NCBI GenBank assembly: GCA_037953745.1 | Contig: JBAKBP010004286.1 | Location: 1-64,000, forward strand | Source of the DNA: Lithodes maja | Taxonomy: Eukaryota; Arthropoda; Malacostraca; Decapoda; Lithodidae | Direction: 5' to 3' | Length of the DNA: 64,000 nucleotides | Shown: positions 53,060 through 63,483 of the stretch, piece after piece | Layout of the letters: each line of letters opens with the position of its first letter | Numbering within the stretch: the stretch's first letter is position 1 | Notes under the pieces: generated by a model | The model's database searches: none | Told to the model about the DNA's origin: nothing | What the model saw: only the letters and a program-made list of their open reading frames with translations | Made by a program: the position numbers and the translations under genes

Positions 53060-54395
53060 AGTTTTTTGAACCTACAAAATTGGTGTTCTCAATAACTTTA
53101 TTTCTCTGAGCTGTCATTAAAGGACAATTTCTACTTGAGGCGAAATGATTTGGCGGCTCCGTAACTGATGTGGAGCTCATACAATTTATACATTTGGGGG
53201 AAGTCTTGTTGGTGCAGTCTTTTTCGTTATGAGTACCGGCACAGAAGTTGCATTTTGGATCCTCATTTTTCCGATAACACCTGTCACTGGTATGACCAAA
53301 GCCCTGGCAATGGTAACATTGTGTTACCTAGAAGCGATCGTATGCACGACATCTCACAAGTCCAACATACACAGAATTGCCATCATCCACAATGGAAGAG
53401 CGTATTTCAGGTGACATTTTTACTACCGCAATCTTAGTGTGTGCATCACTCTTTTGCTTAGTGAATAGCAAATTCATAGCTAAGCCATCGTCGACCAGGG
53501 ACTTTATTCTTGGGTTCTTGTTGAGGATGCTGGGAATGATCTCATTATCCTCAGCGTCATTAGCAATGCCTACCAGAGTCATTTTTGGCATCATCTTCTT
53601 TGGTTCGGAGACACTGAAGGCACTGTCCACCCCCAAACACTGATTGATGGCCCTTCCTGCATCTTCTTTGGCTTTCTTGGATGGAAGTCGTACCACCAGT
53701 ACACCTGAATCAGTTCTAGTTAACTTGTTAACCGGAACCGAAGCCAAAGCAGTCTCGATTGCCTTTGTATCTGGTGGGCTTACTGGCTCGGAGGATCGGT
53801 CTTTTGGCTTCACTACCAGGACCTGATGGTCCCAGACAGTTTTTTTCTTTCCACCATCTACCACCTCAGTGGTGCGTTTGGTCGGCTCCTTTTTGGTCTC
53901 CACTGTTTCCCTCACTACCTTTTCCTTGCTCTTCAAAACCTGCACTACATTCTTCTCAAACTCTCTTTTCTCTTTTTCTCTCTCTTCCACCTGCTCCTTC
54001 ATGATTTCTTCCAATGCATCCACCTTAGCATTCCCCACCCTTGTCCACTCATCTTTCTCCTCACTTATTACTCCCTTTACTTTCTCACTTAAATGGCCCT
54101 CATACTCCTTTAGCTGCTCCTTGAGTGCCATGTTCTCTGCCTCCAGCTCATCTACTTTCCTTATCACAGCATCTAGGTTAGCGATTAATGGCCCATCTGC
54201 AGTTGCTACTGAACTGGCTCCACATATTTCTGTCAGTGACTCCACCTTCACACCTATATCTCTCCTCCAATTCTCCATAACTCCCTTCCATCTTAACAGA
54301 CCCATCATCTGTCTCTTCACTACAGCCAATTGATCCTCCACTTCATTACCCTCTGCCAGAAATCCCTCAAATTCATAGCTCTCTTCATCTCCCAA
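53060..54395 (-). pseudogene. LINE ORF1 (nucleic-acid binding, coiled coil and CCHC knuckles)
   Basis: The open frame 54395-53328 (355 codons) has an acidic start, a Glu/Lys-rich coiled coil (about residues 75-165) and an RRM/TNP-like region with GVLVVRLPSKKAKEDAGR. After the stop at 53328 the same strand continues in frame-compatible codons with CYHCQGFGHTSDRC, CNFCAGTHNEKDC and CINC..., three Cys-knuckle motifs. Such ORF1 proteins coat LINE RNA. Confidence 0.8.
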
Positions 54396-54422
54396 TAAAC
54401 TCTGCCTCCAGAGTTGTAAAAG

Positions 54423-55561
54423 TTACATAAAGTAGGTATGTAATGCTTTAACAGGACATAGGGCATGGTGTATCTTTCCTCTTTTCAAGGCAGGAATAGA
54501 GAAAGGTGTAAAGACATGTTCCTGGTGCTCATTTCTTGCAATGAAATCTGGTGCAGGGGCAGTATGTACACAGTCATTATTAGGAGCAATACGTAGACAG
54601 TTTGGGGACCTTGCCATGGCTGCCAATTCTGAGACCCTGTGGCCAGTAGCTAGGGCCATCAGAAATACACACTTCTAAGTTTCTTATCTATGTTTGGTTT
54701 CACCGAATAAGACCTAGACTGTAATACCGTTAGGACCTTCGAGATTGACCATTGAGGAAGTAATTGACGATTTTGGGCTCTGAGTTTGAAGCAAGCTTTC
54801 ATAAAACCCTGTTCGTCTTTCTGGGGTAGGGTTAGACCGGTGAGCGTGAGGAAGGGTTCCTTTATTGCTGATAAGTGGTGTCTAAGTGTGTTCACTGCTA
54901 GTTTCTTGGTCTCAAACAAGTAATTTAGGTATTTCAGCAATAAGGCAGCCAATGGATTCTGTTGGTTAGAATCTACAATCCAAGTTGTAAATTGTTTCCA
55001 GTGTGACCCATATTGTCTCAAGGTGGAAGCGGTGTACTGATTTGTGAGCTTGTCAGTGACTTCCTTGTCGTAGGACGGAAGCCACTTGGATTTGAGAATG
55101 TCCACATAGCAAAATTGAGCGAGGTCTGTAGGTTTCCAATTTCTTCCAAGTGGAAATCGGTCAGGGGGAGTTGCAGAGGTTTGTTGCACCACTGAGTAAG
55201 TTGTGTGTACCACACCTGTGTAGGCCACATTGTAGCATTGTGCCCCTGGAAGGCTCTGAGGTGATGAATGACTTTGCACATCAGTGAGGTGTCTGGGGGT
55301 GGGAATAGGTAAATCGATGTCCACCTGTTCCAATCCACTGTGAAGGCATCTGGACCCCCTTCTCGTGTCTTGAGATTCCGAGATATGTGAGCCTGGAGCT
55401 TCGTTGATTGAAGAGATGCGAACAGATCGATTTGTGGTGAAAATGGTCGAACTAATTGATTGAATGTTTCTTGTTTGTGGGCCCATTCCACTGAGGTATT
55501 TTTTTCCCCCTGGACAGAGCATCCGCCCACAGATTGGAGACCCCTGGTAGGTATGTTGCAT
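54423..55561 (-). pseudogene. DIRS-like tyrosine recombinase, truncated
   Basis: Frames 55561-54659 and 54659-54423. From about 55110 the protein has a SAM-like core-binding region (STLRQYGSHWKQFTTWIVDS, NTLRHHLSAIKEPFL). It then enters the catalytic domain with LATGHRVSELAAMARS, which supplies the first catalytic Arg. The frame is broken near 54659. It ends at the LINE 5' border before the HxxR and Tyr motifs, so it is inactive. DIRS elements use this enzyme instead of an integrase. Confidence 0.82.
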
Positions 55562-57010
55562 GGATTATTATGGAGTGTTTCTGGGCTAGGAAGAATATCT
55601 TTTCTGAGAGATCTTGGAGGACCTTGGACCGTGTGGAGCCTTGTTTCTTCAAGCAGGTTACGGAGGCCATGTTGTCCATCCGGAATGCTATTGATCTGGA
55701 GGTCAATGACGTTGCATGGTCTCTGAGAAAGAATAGAGGAACTGCTAGCTCTTTGGCATTGATGTGACACTGATTTAGTGTGGTCCATTTTCCGTGGTTC
55801 TGATGACCTTCCGTTGACTGATAGGATGGAGCATCCTATCAGACTCGAGGCATCTGTGTCCACCCATACGGTGGGAGGTGGATCTGACCAGTGTGTCACC
55901 GATTCCCGTATTTGAGATCTTGCCCAAAACGCCAGGAGATGTAGAATCCTCTTTGGGATGACGAGAGGGTAATTTTGAAGTGTTAGTGGGAAGGCTTTGT
56001 TGCCTAGCCATATTAGTCTCTTCAGTCTGAGGCGGCCTGGGGGTACTGTCATTTGGACCCAATTTAGTGAGCCTATCAGAGATTCCCAAAGTTTCCTGGT
56101 TATCGTCTTGGCATGCAATACTCTGAACAGTTTTATTTGTAGACGTTTGGCGTTGGTTGGACTTTGTTTTATCGTATGGAGTTGTGTATTCCAGATTAAT
56201 CCTACCCATTCCGCTGATTGTGTGGGAGTGATTTTTGATTTCTCTAGGTTTACTCTAAAACCCAACTTTGTTACATGTTGTATAACTCTTAAGGTTTGTT
56301 CTTGGCATTGGAGAGGGGTAGAACCGAGAATCATCCAATCGTCTAGGTTAAACAGAATTTTCACTCCATCTTCGAGTAGTGGGAGGAGAGCTTGTTTCAC
56401 TATCTTGGTGAAAATTCTGGGGGCTATGTTCAAGCCGAAGGGCATTCTGGTGAACATTACTGCTTTGTTTCTGAATGGGACAGCTAGGAACTTTTGATAC
56501 CTCTTTGCTATTGGGATGTGCCAGTACGCGTCTCTTAGGTCCAGGGTAATTATCCAGACCTTAGGTTGTAGAACTAGTCTTACTTGGGAGATAGTTAACA
56601 TTCTGAACTTCATATTGTGAATTGACTTGTTGAGAAGGGACATGTCTATCACGGGTCTTAGTTGTAGACTGTCCCTTTTTGGGATGAGGAACATGCGAGA
56701 CAGAAAAACTGCGTGCCTTCCGGTGGGTGAGTAAGAACTTTGTCTGTCAACATTTGTTTTTATCACTGTTTCTAATTCTGGAGATAGCTGTACCTTGTTG
56801 GACTGCGCTCTGAGGCGGGGTCTTGCCAACCATTTCCACGTAAGGCCCTTCTTTACTACTCTCTTTGCCCAGGATCTTTGAGGCCAATGACGAAAATGTT
56901 CTCTGAACTGTCCTGTCGGATGCAGGACTAGTTCTTTGTTGATGGCCTCTCGAAAATTCAGTTTTTTGTACCCTGGGTAGGTTGGTGAGTGTTGGTGGGT
57001 TGGTGGTGAC
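55018..57010 (-). pseudogene. DIRS-like reverse transcriptase and RNase H
   Basis: The 603-codon frame 56829-55018 holds RT motifs (FLIPKRDSLQLRPVIDMSLL, ITLDLRDAYWHIPI, FTRMPFGLNIAPRIF, FNLDDWMILG). The active-site motif reads LDD in place of the usual VDD/ADD. The frame is also open upstream of that Met (REAINKELVL). RNase H follows: VWVDTDASSLIG in frame, and the rest (FRMDNMASVTCLKKQG, ADALSR) in another frame at 55706-55452, giving two frameshifts. The last part (IDLFASLQSTKL, FPPPDTSLM) is typical of the DIRS pol end. A CR1 3' fragment precedes it. Confidence 0.85.
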
Positions 57011-57030
57011 CTTGTGGTCTCTGGTTTCTT

Positions 57031-57241
57031 TCTTACAGTTTCTTACAGTAGATCCTCTGGAAAAAGGCAAACTATGCCTGTGTATCCAGCTCAGTACCAG
57101 TACTTGCACTGCTGCGGTCGTTCACGGTGTTGGCGGCGGTGGTAGCAGACGCAACATTTTTACTATTCTGTATTTTTGTTTTATAATCAAACTTCCAATC
57201 TTGTCTTCCCCATGCTTTATCAAGATTACTTTCAAACTCCC
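57031..57241 (-). mobile_element. CR1-like LINE 3' fragment inside the DIRS element (copy 1)
   Basis: On the minus strand it reads GGGAGTTTGAAAGTAATCTT through ACTGTAAGAAACTGTAAGAA, the same 3' end as the LINE at 17.5-19.1 kb. It is 5'-truncated to about 210 bp and lies between gag and RT. The same insertion at the same place exists in the second DIRS copy. Confidence 0.88.
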
Positions 57242-57279
57242 TGGTGGTTGGGGGCATGTCGTCCTGTTTGTTGAGGTCT

Positions 57280-58230
57280 CTACTGTGACCCATAGTTTTG
57301 TTGTTTAGGCGGAGGTCGTGTGTAGGGTGATGGTTGAGTCCTTGGTGCGCCTCGACCTCTGGCCTGGTAGTGTCCCCTGTACCCTCTGCTGTTTGATGAG
57401 TTACCCCTGTGTGTCTGAAATGTATGAGGGGTATACTGTCGAGGGTGGAACTGGCCTCTCCCCCTTCCACGGAGAGATTGAGAATGAGGGTGCGACTTAC
57501 TAGGGTAGTTTTGCTTATACGCATGAGACTGTCTAGAAGCTGCCACCTCAGGTCTTAGCAACAGGGCATGAACCTCATTCCAGGTTGTCTGGGGCATCAA
57601 TCTGCATGTGAATAGGGGCGAGAGGAGAACTCGAGTGGCGATATCTTTGGGCATTTTCTTGGATAAGTGGATGCGTATATCTTGTCTAGCTCTGGCTGCT
57701 TCATAAATAGCGGTCTTGACATCCCCGGTGGTCATCAGGGAGTTGACAAGGGAGGCAATTCTGATGAAATGAAGTGCAGCCCTGGAGTTTTGCTCAGGGA
57801 TGGAATCTGCCACTTCTCTCATGGATTTGTGAGTTCTTGTTGTGTGATGAAATTTGATAGCAGTCTATGGGCTTTTTGGCGTAGTCTAAAGTCCTTGTCA
57901 ATCAGTGCAGGGGTAGGTGTAGTAATCATGGGGTCATTGGATGGTTTGCACACTATCTTTGGGGCTCTGAGATATTCCCAGAACTCCTGGGGAATAGAGT
58001 TGGAGTTGTATACATACATCGTGGCAAACTGGTGCTCTTCCTGTGGGATTCTTTGGGGTGCAGTATCTATACTGGACAAGGCAAATTTCTCTACTCAAGA
58101 CACCCATTCAAACCATGGGCCATAGCCTAAGGATGAAACCTCTAGCATGGGAATTTTGTTGTTAAACATTTTTGTGGAGCATTTCATGGATTTTGCGAGA
58201 TTAGAGAGCGATTTAATGGCGTTGCTGTTG
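57280..58230 (-). pseudogene. DIRS-like gag, copy 1, frameshifted
   Basis: Frames 58079-57819 and 57822-57280 correspond to one gag protein in the second copy (62458-63483). A base change and deletion around 57825 (CATGGATTTGTG versus CATGGCTTTTGTG) breaks it, and an in-frame stop occurs near 58093. The C-terminus is rich in Arg/Gly (RGRGRGQF) and Pro/Gln, suggesting RNA binding. Confidence 0.8.
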
Positions 58231-59761
58231 TTGTTCCCTAAGCTGCCTGGCCGAACAGCCCCGAGTCCCTGAGAAAGGCCATGGCCACGATTGGGCTTTC
58301 CCACAGAGCTCTCATTGAGTGTAGATTGTGTTGTTGGCGTAAGTGGTTGTGTGAAATGCAGTCTTCTATGATGTGTTTAATGGTATGGGGTGCTGTGTTA
58401 CATCACGGGCAGGCGTCGACAACGGAGTCATCCAATCTCTTCTGATAGCTCAGGAGAGCTGGATGGTGTCCGCATCTCAGCCTGGCCAGGTGGACTCTGT
58501 CCTCGCGAGGAAGGGAGGATTCGGAAGGATGGATTTCGGGAGGTCGTGCATGCAGCTGCGTGTTGTCTGTGAGTGAGTGGATGGATCGGTGAGAGATATG
58601 AGTATGGATGTGCTTCTGGAAGTTGGTTCGGGGTGGGCAGGGAGGGAGAGAGGACAATAAATGTGTGTGATACCGTGTGCTGGGTGTTGTTTTGATATTT
58701 CTTGGTGTTTGTGGGTGTGTTGCCATGTAGTTTAGTGGGTGGTCTTGGTTCGTAGAGGCTGCTGCCAGGAATTGAGTGCCTCTCATGTCCAGATGGTCTT
58801 TGACTTTGAGGATTTTGGTTTCTTGATGTAGGTGATCTTTGGGTGCAGTAGCTGTGCAGCCTGTAATGATCTTCAGGGCTTTGTTTTGAATAGTCTGTAA
58901 GGTCTTATGATGTGTTTCAGCTAGGTTAGAAGCCCAGGCTGGGCTTGCGTATTCCATCACTGATCTTATGTATTGTTTATATACTGTGGTGGTAGTTTCT
59001 TTGTTGTGTCCAAATTTTGTGTGAGCAAGTGACCTGAGGGCGTTAAGTCTGGGTGTCAGTTTCTTTTTAATGTTTGTGGTGTGCTGTTTGAATGTCATAT
59101 GAGTATCATATGTTACTCCTAGGATTTTGTGTGTGTGTGTATGTGTTAGGGGTGTGTTGTTTATGGTGAGTTGAGGGATGTATTCGTGTTCTCCTGTCCA
59201 ACTTGTGAGCAGGGTTGCGGTGGATTTGGCTGGGGCTAGATTAAGTCTGTTTGTAGTGCACCAGCCATGTAGTGTGTTGAGATAGGGTTGAAGGAGATCT
59301 GTTGCTCTTTTTGGGTCATGGTGTATGCATGTGAGTGTTATGTCATCTGCATAGGAGGCTAAGTTTATTTGGGGCGTATTGGGTGTAGTTATATCGTGCA
59401 TGTACAGATTGAAGAGTGCGGGCGATAGGATGGATCCTTGTGGGGCTCCGTTTGGAAAGTTTCTGATTTTAGATGACTGACCGGCAAAAGATACGTGTGC
59501 ACATCTGCCTGCTAGGAAGTTGCATTTAATGGTGTTATGTCCATCAGCTTTATTCAAATCAGACCATGGTTTGAAGCGCTTACCCGAAGGCACAGCGGAT
59601 GTCTGTGTGTATGTAAAGTACTTAGTGTCTGACAGAGATGGGAAGGGTTTTATGATTACGTCCAGTACTTGGTCGTGTTTGTCTTTTGCCCGGAGATGTC
59701 TCAGTTCGTCCATTTCAATAACCCATTCATTTGGGACTGGTATCAATTCTGGATGGCCCAT
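58230..59761 (-). CDS. Jockey-like LINE pol fragment, open over 452 codons
   Basis: Frame 59761-58403. Residues about 80-450 are the RT palm to C-terminus: NGAPQGSILSPALF, SYADDITLTCIHH, LGVTYDTHMTFKQH, SVMEYASPAWASNL and the tail HLARLRCGHHPALLSYQKRL. A frame change near 58403 precedes the final residues (APHTIKHIIEDC in the other copies). The first 76 residues (VPNEWVIEMDELRHLRAKDK) are not RT or APE and I do not recognise them. RT fingers are missing, so this is a deleted copy whose ORF is fused to other sequence. Confidence 0.75.
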
Positions 59762-59781
59762 GTCAGCATCGTCAGGTGTTT

Positions 59782-60084
59782 TTACTGGTATTTGTTAACG
59801 GTAACGGGATTCCCCAAATAATAGAGAGAAAGGTTTCTTGGTGCTTTCCGGTTCTTGTTCGATGGGTGGGGGGTGAATATGTGACAGAAACAGGTTACTG
59901 GGAAGGCTAGTAGCTTGGAGTGCTGAGTGGAGGATGTAGGAGTGGATGTTATTTCCTGAGTATGTTGTTTGGGCCGGGCAGGAATCTGAGCTAGTGGAAC
60001 TGGGTCAGGTGTGGCAGGTTGTAATTTATTAGTGGCCCCTCCATCATTGACGAACATGCCTATTACATAAGGCATCCTCTTCAA
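59782..60084 (-). other. Unrecognised 100-codon ORF upstream of the jockey-like fragment
   Basis: Pro/Thr/Ser-rich (TPDPVPLAQIPARPKQHTQE). It may be part of a LINE ORF1 or a chance ORF. The following jockey-like ORF starts 20 bp after its stop, in another frame. Confidence 0.3.
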
Positions 60085-60089
60085 ACACT

Positions 60090-61350
60090 AATCCGCCGTA
60101 GTTTGAATCTACCGCGCAGAGCATTTAAAATCTGAGGAGCCTTCATCATGAGCACACGCGACCTCACTCATGGCTTCAGTCATTATGAATTGGGTTCTCA
60201 CTACGAAATACTTCGTAAAAAAATAAAAACAAAAACAAAATAAGAATAACTATCCAATAAGCTTTCCATCATATCGTGGATGTACTTGTGTGGATCTTTG
60301 ACCAGACGCTGATTCAGGCGTCATTCTTCCTTCTCTGCTCTGCGCTCAGCCTGCCCGGACGTGTCTCCCCACGCTCCGCTGGTTCCGCATTTGCTGCATC
60401 CCTAGTGAGTTTTTTCTCATTTGTTTACTCCGGGATGTATCGAGTAAGGTTAGGATATGCGTAGCAGGAGTGTACTGGGCTGGTTGCCCGCAGTGCAGTG
60501 TATTTTGGGTCGTGTGTTTGGGGCATCTATTTCGGATGTACCCTCGTGGTCCTGTTGTGGACATGTGAACTTTTCACAGTTGAGTTAGCTTGTGATGCAG
60601 GCGGCTTTCATTCGCGTTATTTATGCGGCCTTTTATCTTTCTGATGAGGTAAGCGTTGCTTACTGACGTTCCCAGCGTATTTTTCTTCACTTAGTGAAGT
60701 TTTTTCTGGGTCCCAAGTCAGTCTTCCCTTTGTCGGAAGTATTTGCTACAGTGGTGTGTTGGCGGTGGTTCCTGTTGTTATATTTCCAGTGTTTTTTGTT
60801 TATATTTCAACATTTCTTATGCCGTCTGCCTAGCCAGCCGCTCGTAGCTTTGCCACATGTACAAGTGTTATTGTTTATTTTATAAATATGTCCTACTGTG
60901 TCATGTGTATCCGGGTTTAGTTGTGTATTGGCTAATTCCACGGACTATGTATGTTTCCTGGATTAGTTGTGTATTGGCTAATTCCACGGATTGTTGTGTG
61001 GACCCTAGGCTAGTCGTGCTTGGCTTTCTCTCGGGTCCTATGTGCGTTCAGATGGTTTCTGAACGGGGTGGGTTACTTTCCGGCGGGTTTTTCTCGGTTA
61101 CACCATGAAAAACCCGGCCGAGAGCCGTGTTGGGCCACGTGTGGTTTCAACACAGGCTTGTGTCCCGGCGATGAGGTGTCTGTGGCTCTCCAGGACTGCG
61201 TCTCTGTGTTGGTGCCTGTTTCAGGCTCCCTATGATTCCCGGCGGATTGGCTGTACCCATCTAACATTGTTCATGCGGACATATGTTATGAAGTTTTTCT
61301 ACCCGGTTTTACAAACCAAAGGAAAAACCTAGCTGTTGTTGAGGGCTTTC
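60090..61350. other. Non-coding stretch up to the assembly gap
   Basis: No recognised coding sequence. A direct repeat TAGTTGTGTATTGGCTAATT plus CCACGGA occurs at about 60917 and 60963. This may be flank or terminal sequence of the adjacent elements. The last bases before the N run have no match seen elsewhere in the window. Confidence 0.45.
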
Positions 61351-61550
61351 NNNNNNNNNNNNNNNNNNNNNNNNNNNNNNNNNNNNNNNNNNNNNNNNNN
61401 NNNNNNNNNNNNNNNNNNNNNNNNNNNNNNNNNNNNNNNNNNNNNNNNNNNNNNNNNNNNNNNNNNNNNNNNNNNNNNNNNNNNNNNNNNNNNNNNNNNN
61501 NNNNNNNNNNNNNNNNNNNNNNNNNNNNNNNNNNNNNNNNNNNNNNNNNN
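61351..61550. other. Assembly gap of exactly 200 N
   Basis: A fixed-size run of N: a scaffold gap of unknown true length. An apparent ORF across it is meaningless. Confidence 1.
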
Positions 61551-61638
61551 TTATAAGATAGTGGATTTGTATTGATGATAAGATTAAGAATGGATATTGA
61601 GTATTGGGAAGTATATGGGGTATATATTAGGTAGATGT

Positions 61639-62200
61639 TGCTTTGTTTCTGAATGGGACAGCTAGGAACTTTTGATACCTCTTTGCTATTGGGATGTGCC
61701 AGTACGCGTCTTTTAGGTCCAGGGTAATTATCCAGACCTTAGGTTGTAGAACTAGTCTTACTTGGGAGATAGTTAACATTCTGAACTTCATATTGTGAAT
61801 TGACTTGTTGAGAAGGGACATGTCTATCACGGGTCTTAGTTGTAGACTGTCCCTTTTTGGGATGAGGAACATGCGAGACAGAAAAACTGGCGTGCCTTCC
61901 GGTGGGTGAGTAAGAACTTTGTCTGTCAACATTTGTTTTATCACTGTTTCTAATTCTGGAGATAGCTGTACCTTGTTGGACTGCGCTCTGAGGCGGGGTC
62001 TTGCCAACCATTTCCACGTAAGGCCCTTCTTTACTACTCTTTTTGCCCAGGATCTTTGAGGCCAATGACGAAAATGTTCTCTGAACTGTCCTGTCGGATG
62101 CAGGACTAGTTCTTTGTTGATGGCCTCTCGAAAATTCAGTTTTTTGTACCCTGGGTAGGTTGGTGAGTGTTGGTGGGTTGGTGGTGACCTTGTGGTCTCT
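61639..62200 (-). pseudogene. DIRS-like RT fragment, copy 2
   Basis: Encodes the start of RT up to DAYWHIPIAKRYQKFLAVPF, then is cut at 61639. An extra G near 61889 and one fewer T near 61937 shift the frame relative to copy 1, so at least one of the copies is damaged there. Confidence 0.85.
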
Positions 62201-62208
62201 GGTTTCTT

Positions 62209-62419
62209 TCTTACAGTTTCTTACAGTAGATCCTCTGGAAAAAGGCAAACTATGCCTGTGTATCCAGCTCAGTACCAGTACTTGCACTGCTGCGGTCGTT
62301 CACGGTGTTGGCGGCGGTGGTAGCAGACGCAACATTTTTACTATTCTGTATTTTTGTTTTATAATCAAACTTCCAATCTTGTCTTCCCCATGCTTTATCA
62401 AGATTACTTTCAAACTCCC
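62209..62419 (-). mobile_element. CR1-like LINE 3' fragment inside the DIRS element (copy 2)
   Basis: Same insertion point and truncation as 57031-57241, so it was present before the block was duplicated. Confidence 0.88.
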
Positions 62420-62457
62420 TGGTGGTTGGGGGCATGTCGTCCTGTTTGTTGAGGTCT

Positions 62458-63483
62458 CTACTGTGACCCATAGTTTTGTTGTTTAGGCGGAGGTCGTGTG
62501 TAGGGTGATGGTTGAGTCCTTGGTGCGCCTCGACCTCTGGCCTGGTAGTGTCCCCTGTACCCTCTGCTGTTTGATGAGTTACCCCTGTGTGTCTGAAATG
62601 TATGAGGGGTATACTGTCGAGGGTGGAACTGGCCTCTCCCCCTTCCACGGAGAGATTGAGAATGAGGGTGGGACTTACTAGGGTGGTTTTGCTTATACGC
62701 ATGAGACTGTCTAGAAGCTGCCACCTCAGGTCTTAGCAACAGGGCATGAACCTCATTCCAGGTTGTCTGGGGCATCAATCTGCATGTGAATAGGGGCGAG
62801 AGGAGAACTCGAGTGGCGATATCTTTGGGCATTTTCTTGGATAAGTGGATGCGTATATCTTGTCTAGCTCTGGCTGCTTCATAAATAGCGGTCTTGACAT
62901 CCCCGGTGGTCATCAGGGAGTTGACAAGGGAGGCTCTTCTGATGAAATGAAGTGCAGCCCTGGAGTTTTGCTCAGGGATGGAATCTGCCACTTCTCTCAT
63001 GGCTTTTGTGAGTTCTTGTTGTGTGATGAAATTTGATAGCAGTCTATGGGCTTTTTGGCGTAGTCTAAAGTCCTTGTCAATCAGTGCAGGGGTAGGTGTA
63101 GTAATCATGGGGTCATTGGATGGTTTGCACACTATCTTTGGGGCTCTGAGATATTCCCAGAACTCCTGGGGAATAGAGTTGGAGTTGTATACATACATCG
63201 TGGCAAACTGGTGCTCTTCCTGTGGGATTCTTTGGGGTGCAGTATCTATACTGGACAAGGCAAATTTCTCTACTCGAGACACCCATTCAGACCATGGGCC
63301 ATAGCCTAAGGATGAAACCTCTAGCATGGGAATTTTGTTGTTAAACATTTTTGTGGAGCATTTCATGGATTTTGCGAGATTAGAGAGCGATTTAATGGCG
63401 TTGCTGTTGTTGTTCCCTAAGCTGCCTGGCCGAACAGCCCCGAGTCCCTGAGAAAGGCCATGGCCACGATTGGGCTTTCCCAC
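62458..63483 (-). CDS. DIRS-like gag, copy 2, intact frame
   Basis: A 341-codon frame. The first 25 residues lie in the jockey-like tail read in another frame, so the true gag start is probably downstream (near NAIKSLSNLAKSMKCSTKMF). The body is mostly helical (DFRLRQKAHRLLSNFITQQE, RASLVNSLMTTGDVKTAIYE). The C-terminus is basic, Gly/Arg/Pro/Gln-rich, with RGRGRGQFHPRQ and RGYRGHYQARGRG, probably RNA binding. No zinc knuckle. The protein would package element RNA, as gag does in related YR retrotransposons. The downstream pol is damaged. Confidence 0.75.
   Translation of the reverse strand: MGKPNRGHGLSQGLGAVRPGSLGNNNSNAIKSLSNLAKSMKCSTKMFNNKIPMLEVSSLGYGPWSEWVSRVEKFALSSIDTAPQRIPQEEHQFATMYVYNSNSIPQEFWEYLRAPKIVCKPSNDPMITTPTPALIDKDFRLRQKAHRLLSNFITQQELTKAMREVADSIPEQNSRAALHFIRRASLVNSLMTTGDVKTAIYEAARARQDIRIHLSKKMPKDIATRVLLSPLFTCRLMPQTTWNEVHALLLRPEVAASRQSHAYKQNHPSKSHPHSQSLRGRGRGQFHPRQYTPHTFQTHRGNSSNSRGYRGHYQARGRGAPRTQPSPYTRPPPKQQNYGSQ

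Larger units (their letters stand above)
49629..54420 (-). mobile_element. CR1/L2-like LINE, near full length, with SINE insertion
   Basis: On the minus strand it has ORF1 with coiled coil and CCHC knuckles, APE endonuclease, RT, and a short 3' UTR ending in TTATTATTATT-like sequence. A SINE splits the pol ORF at 51725-52058. The 5' end abuts the DIRS tyrosine recombinase at about 54420. Confidence 0.82.

Noticed and set aside
61336..61575. 79-codon ORF across the N run
   Set aside because: Most codons are N; it is an artefact of the gap.
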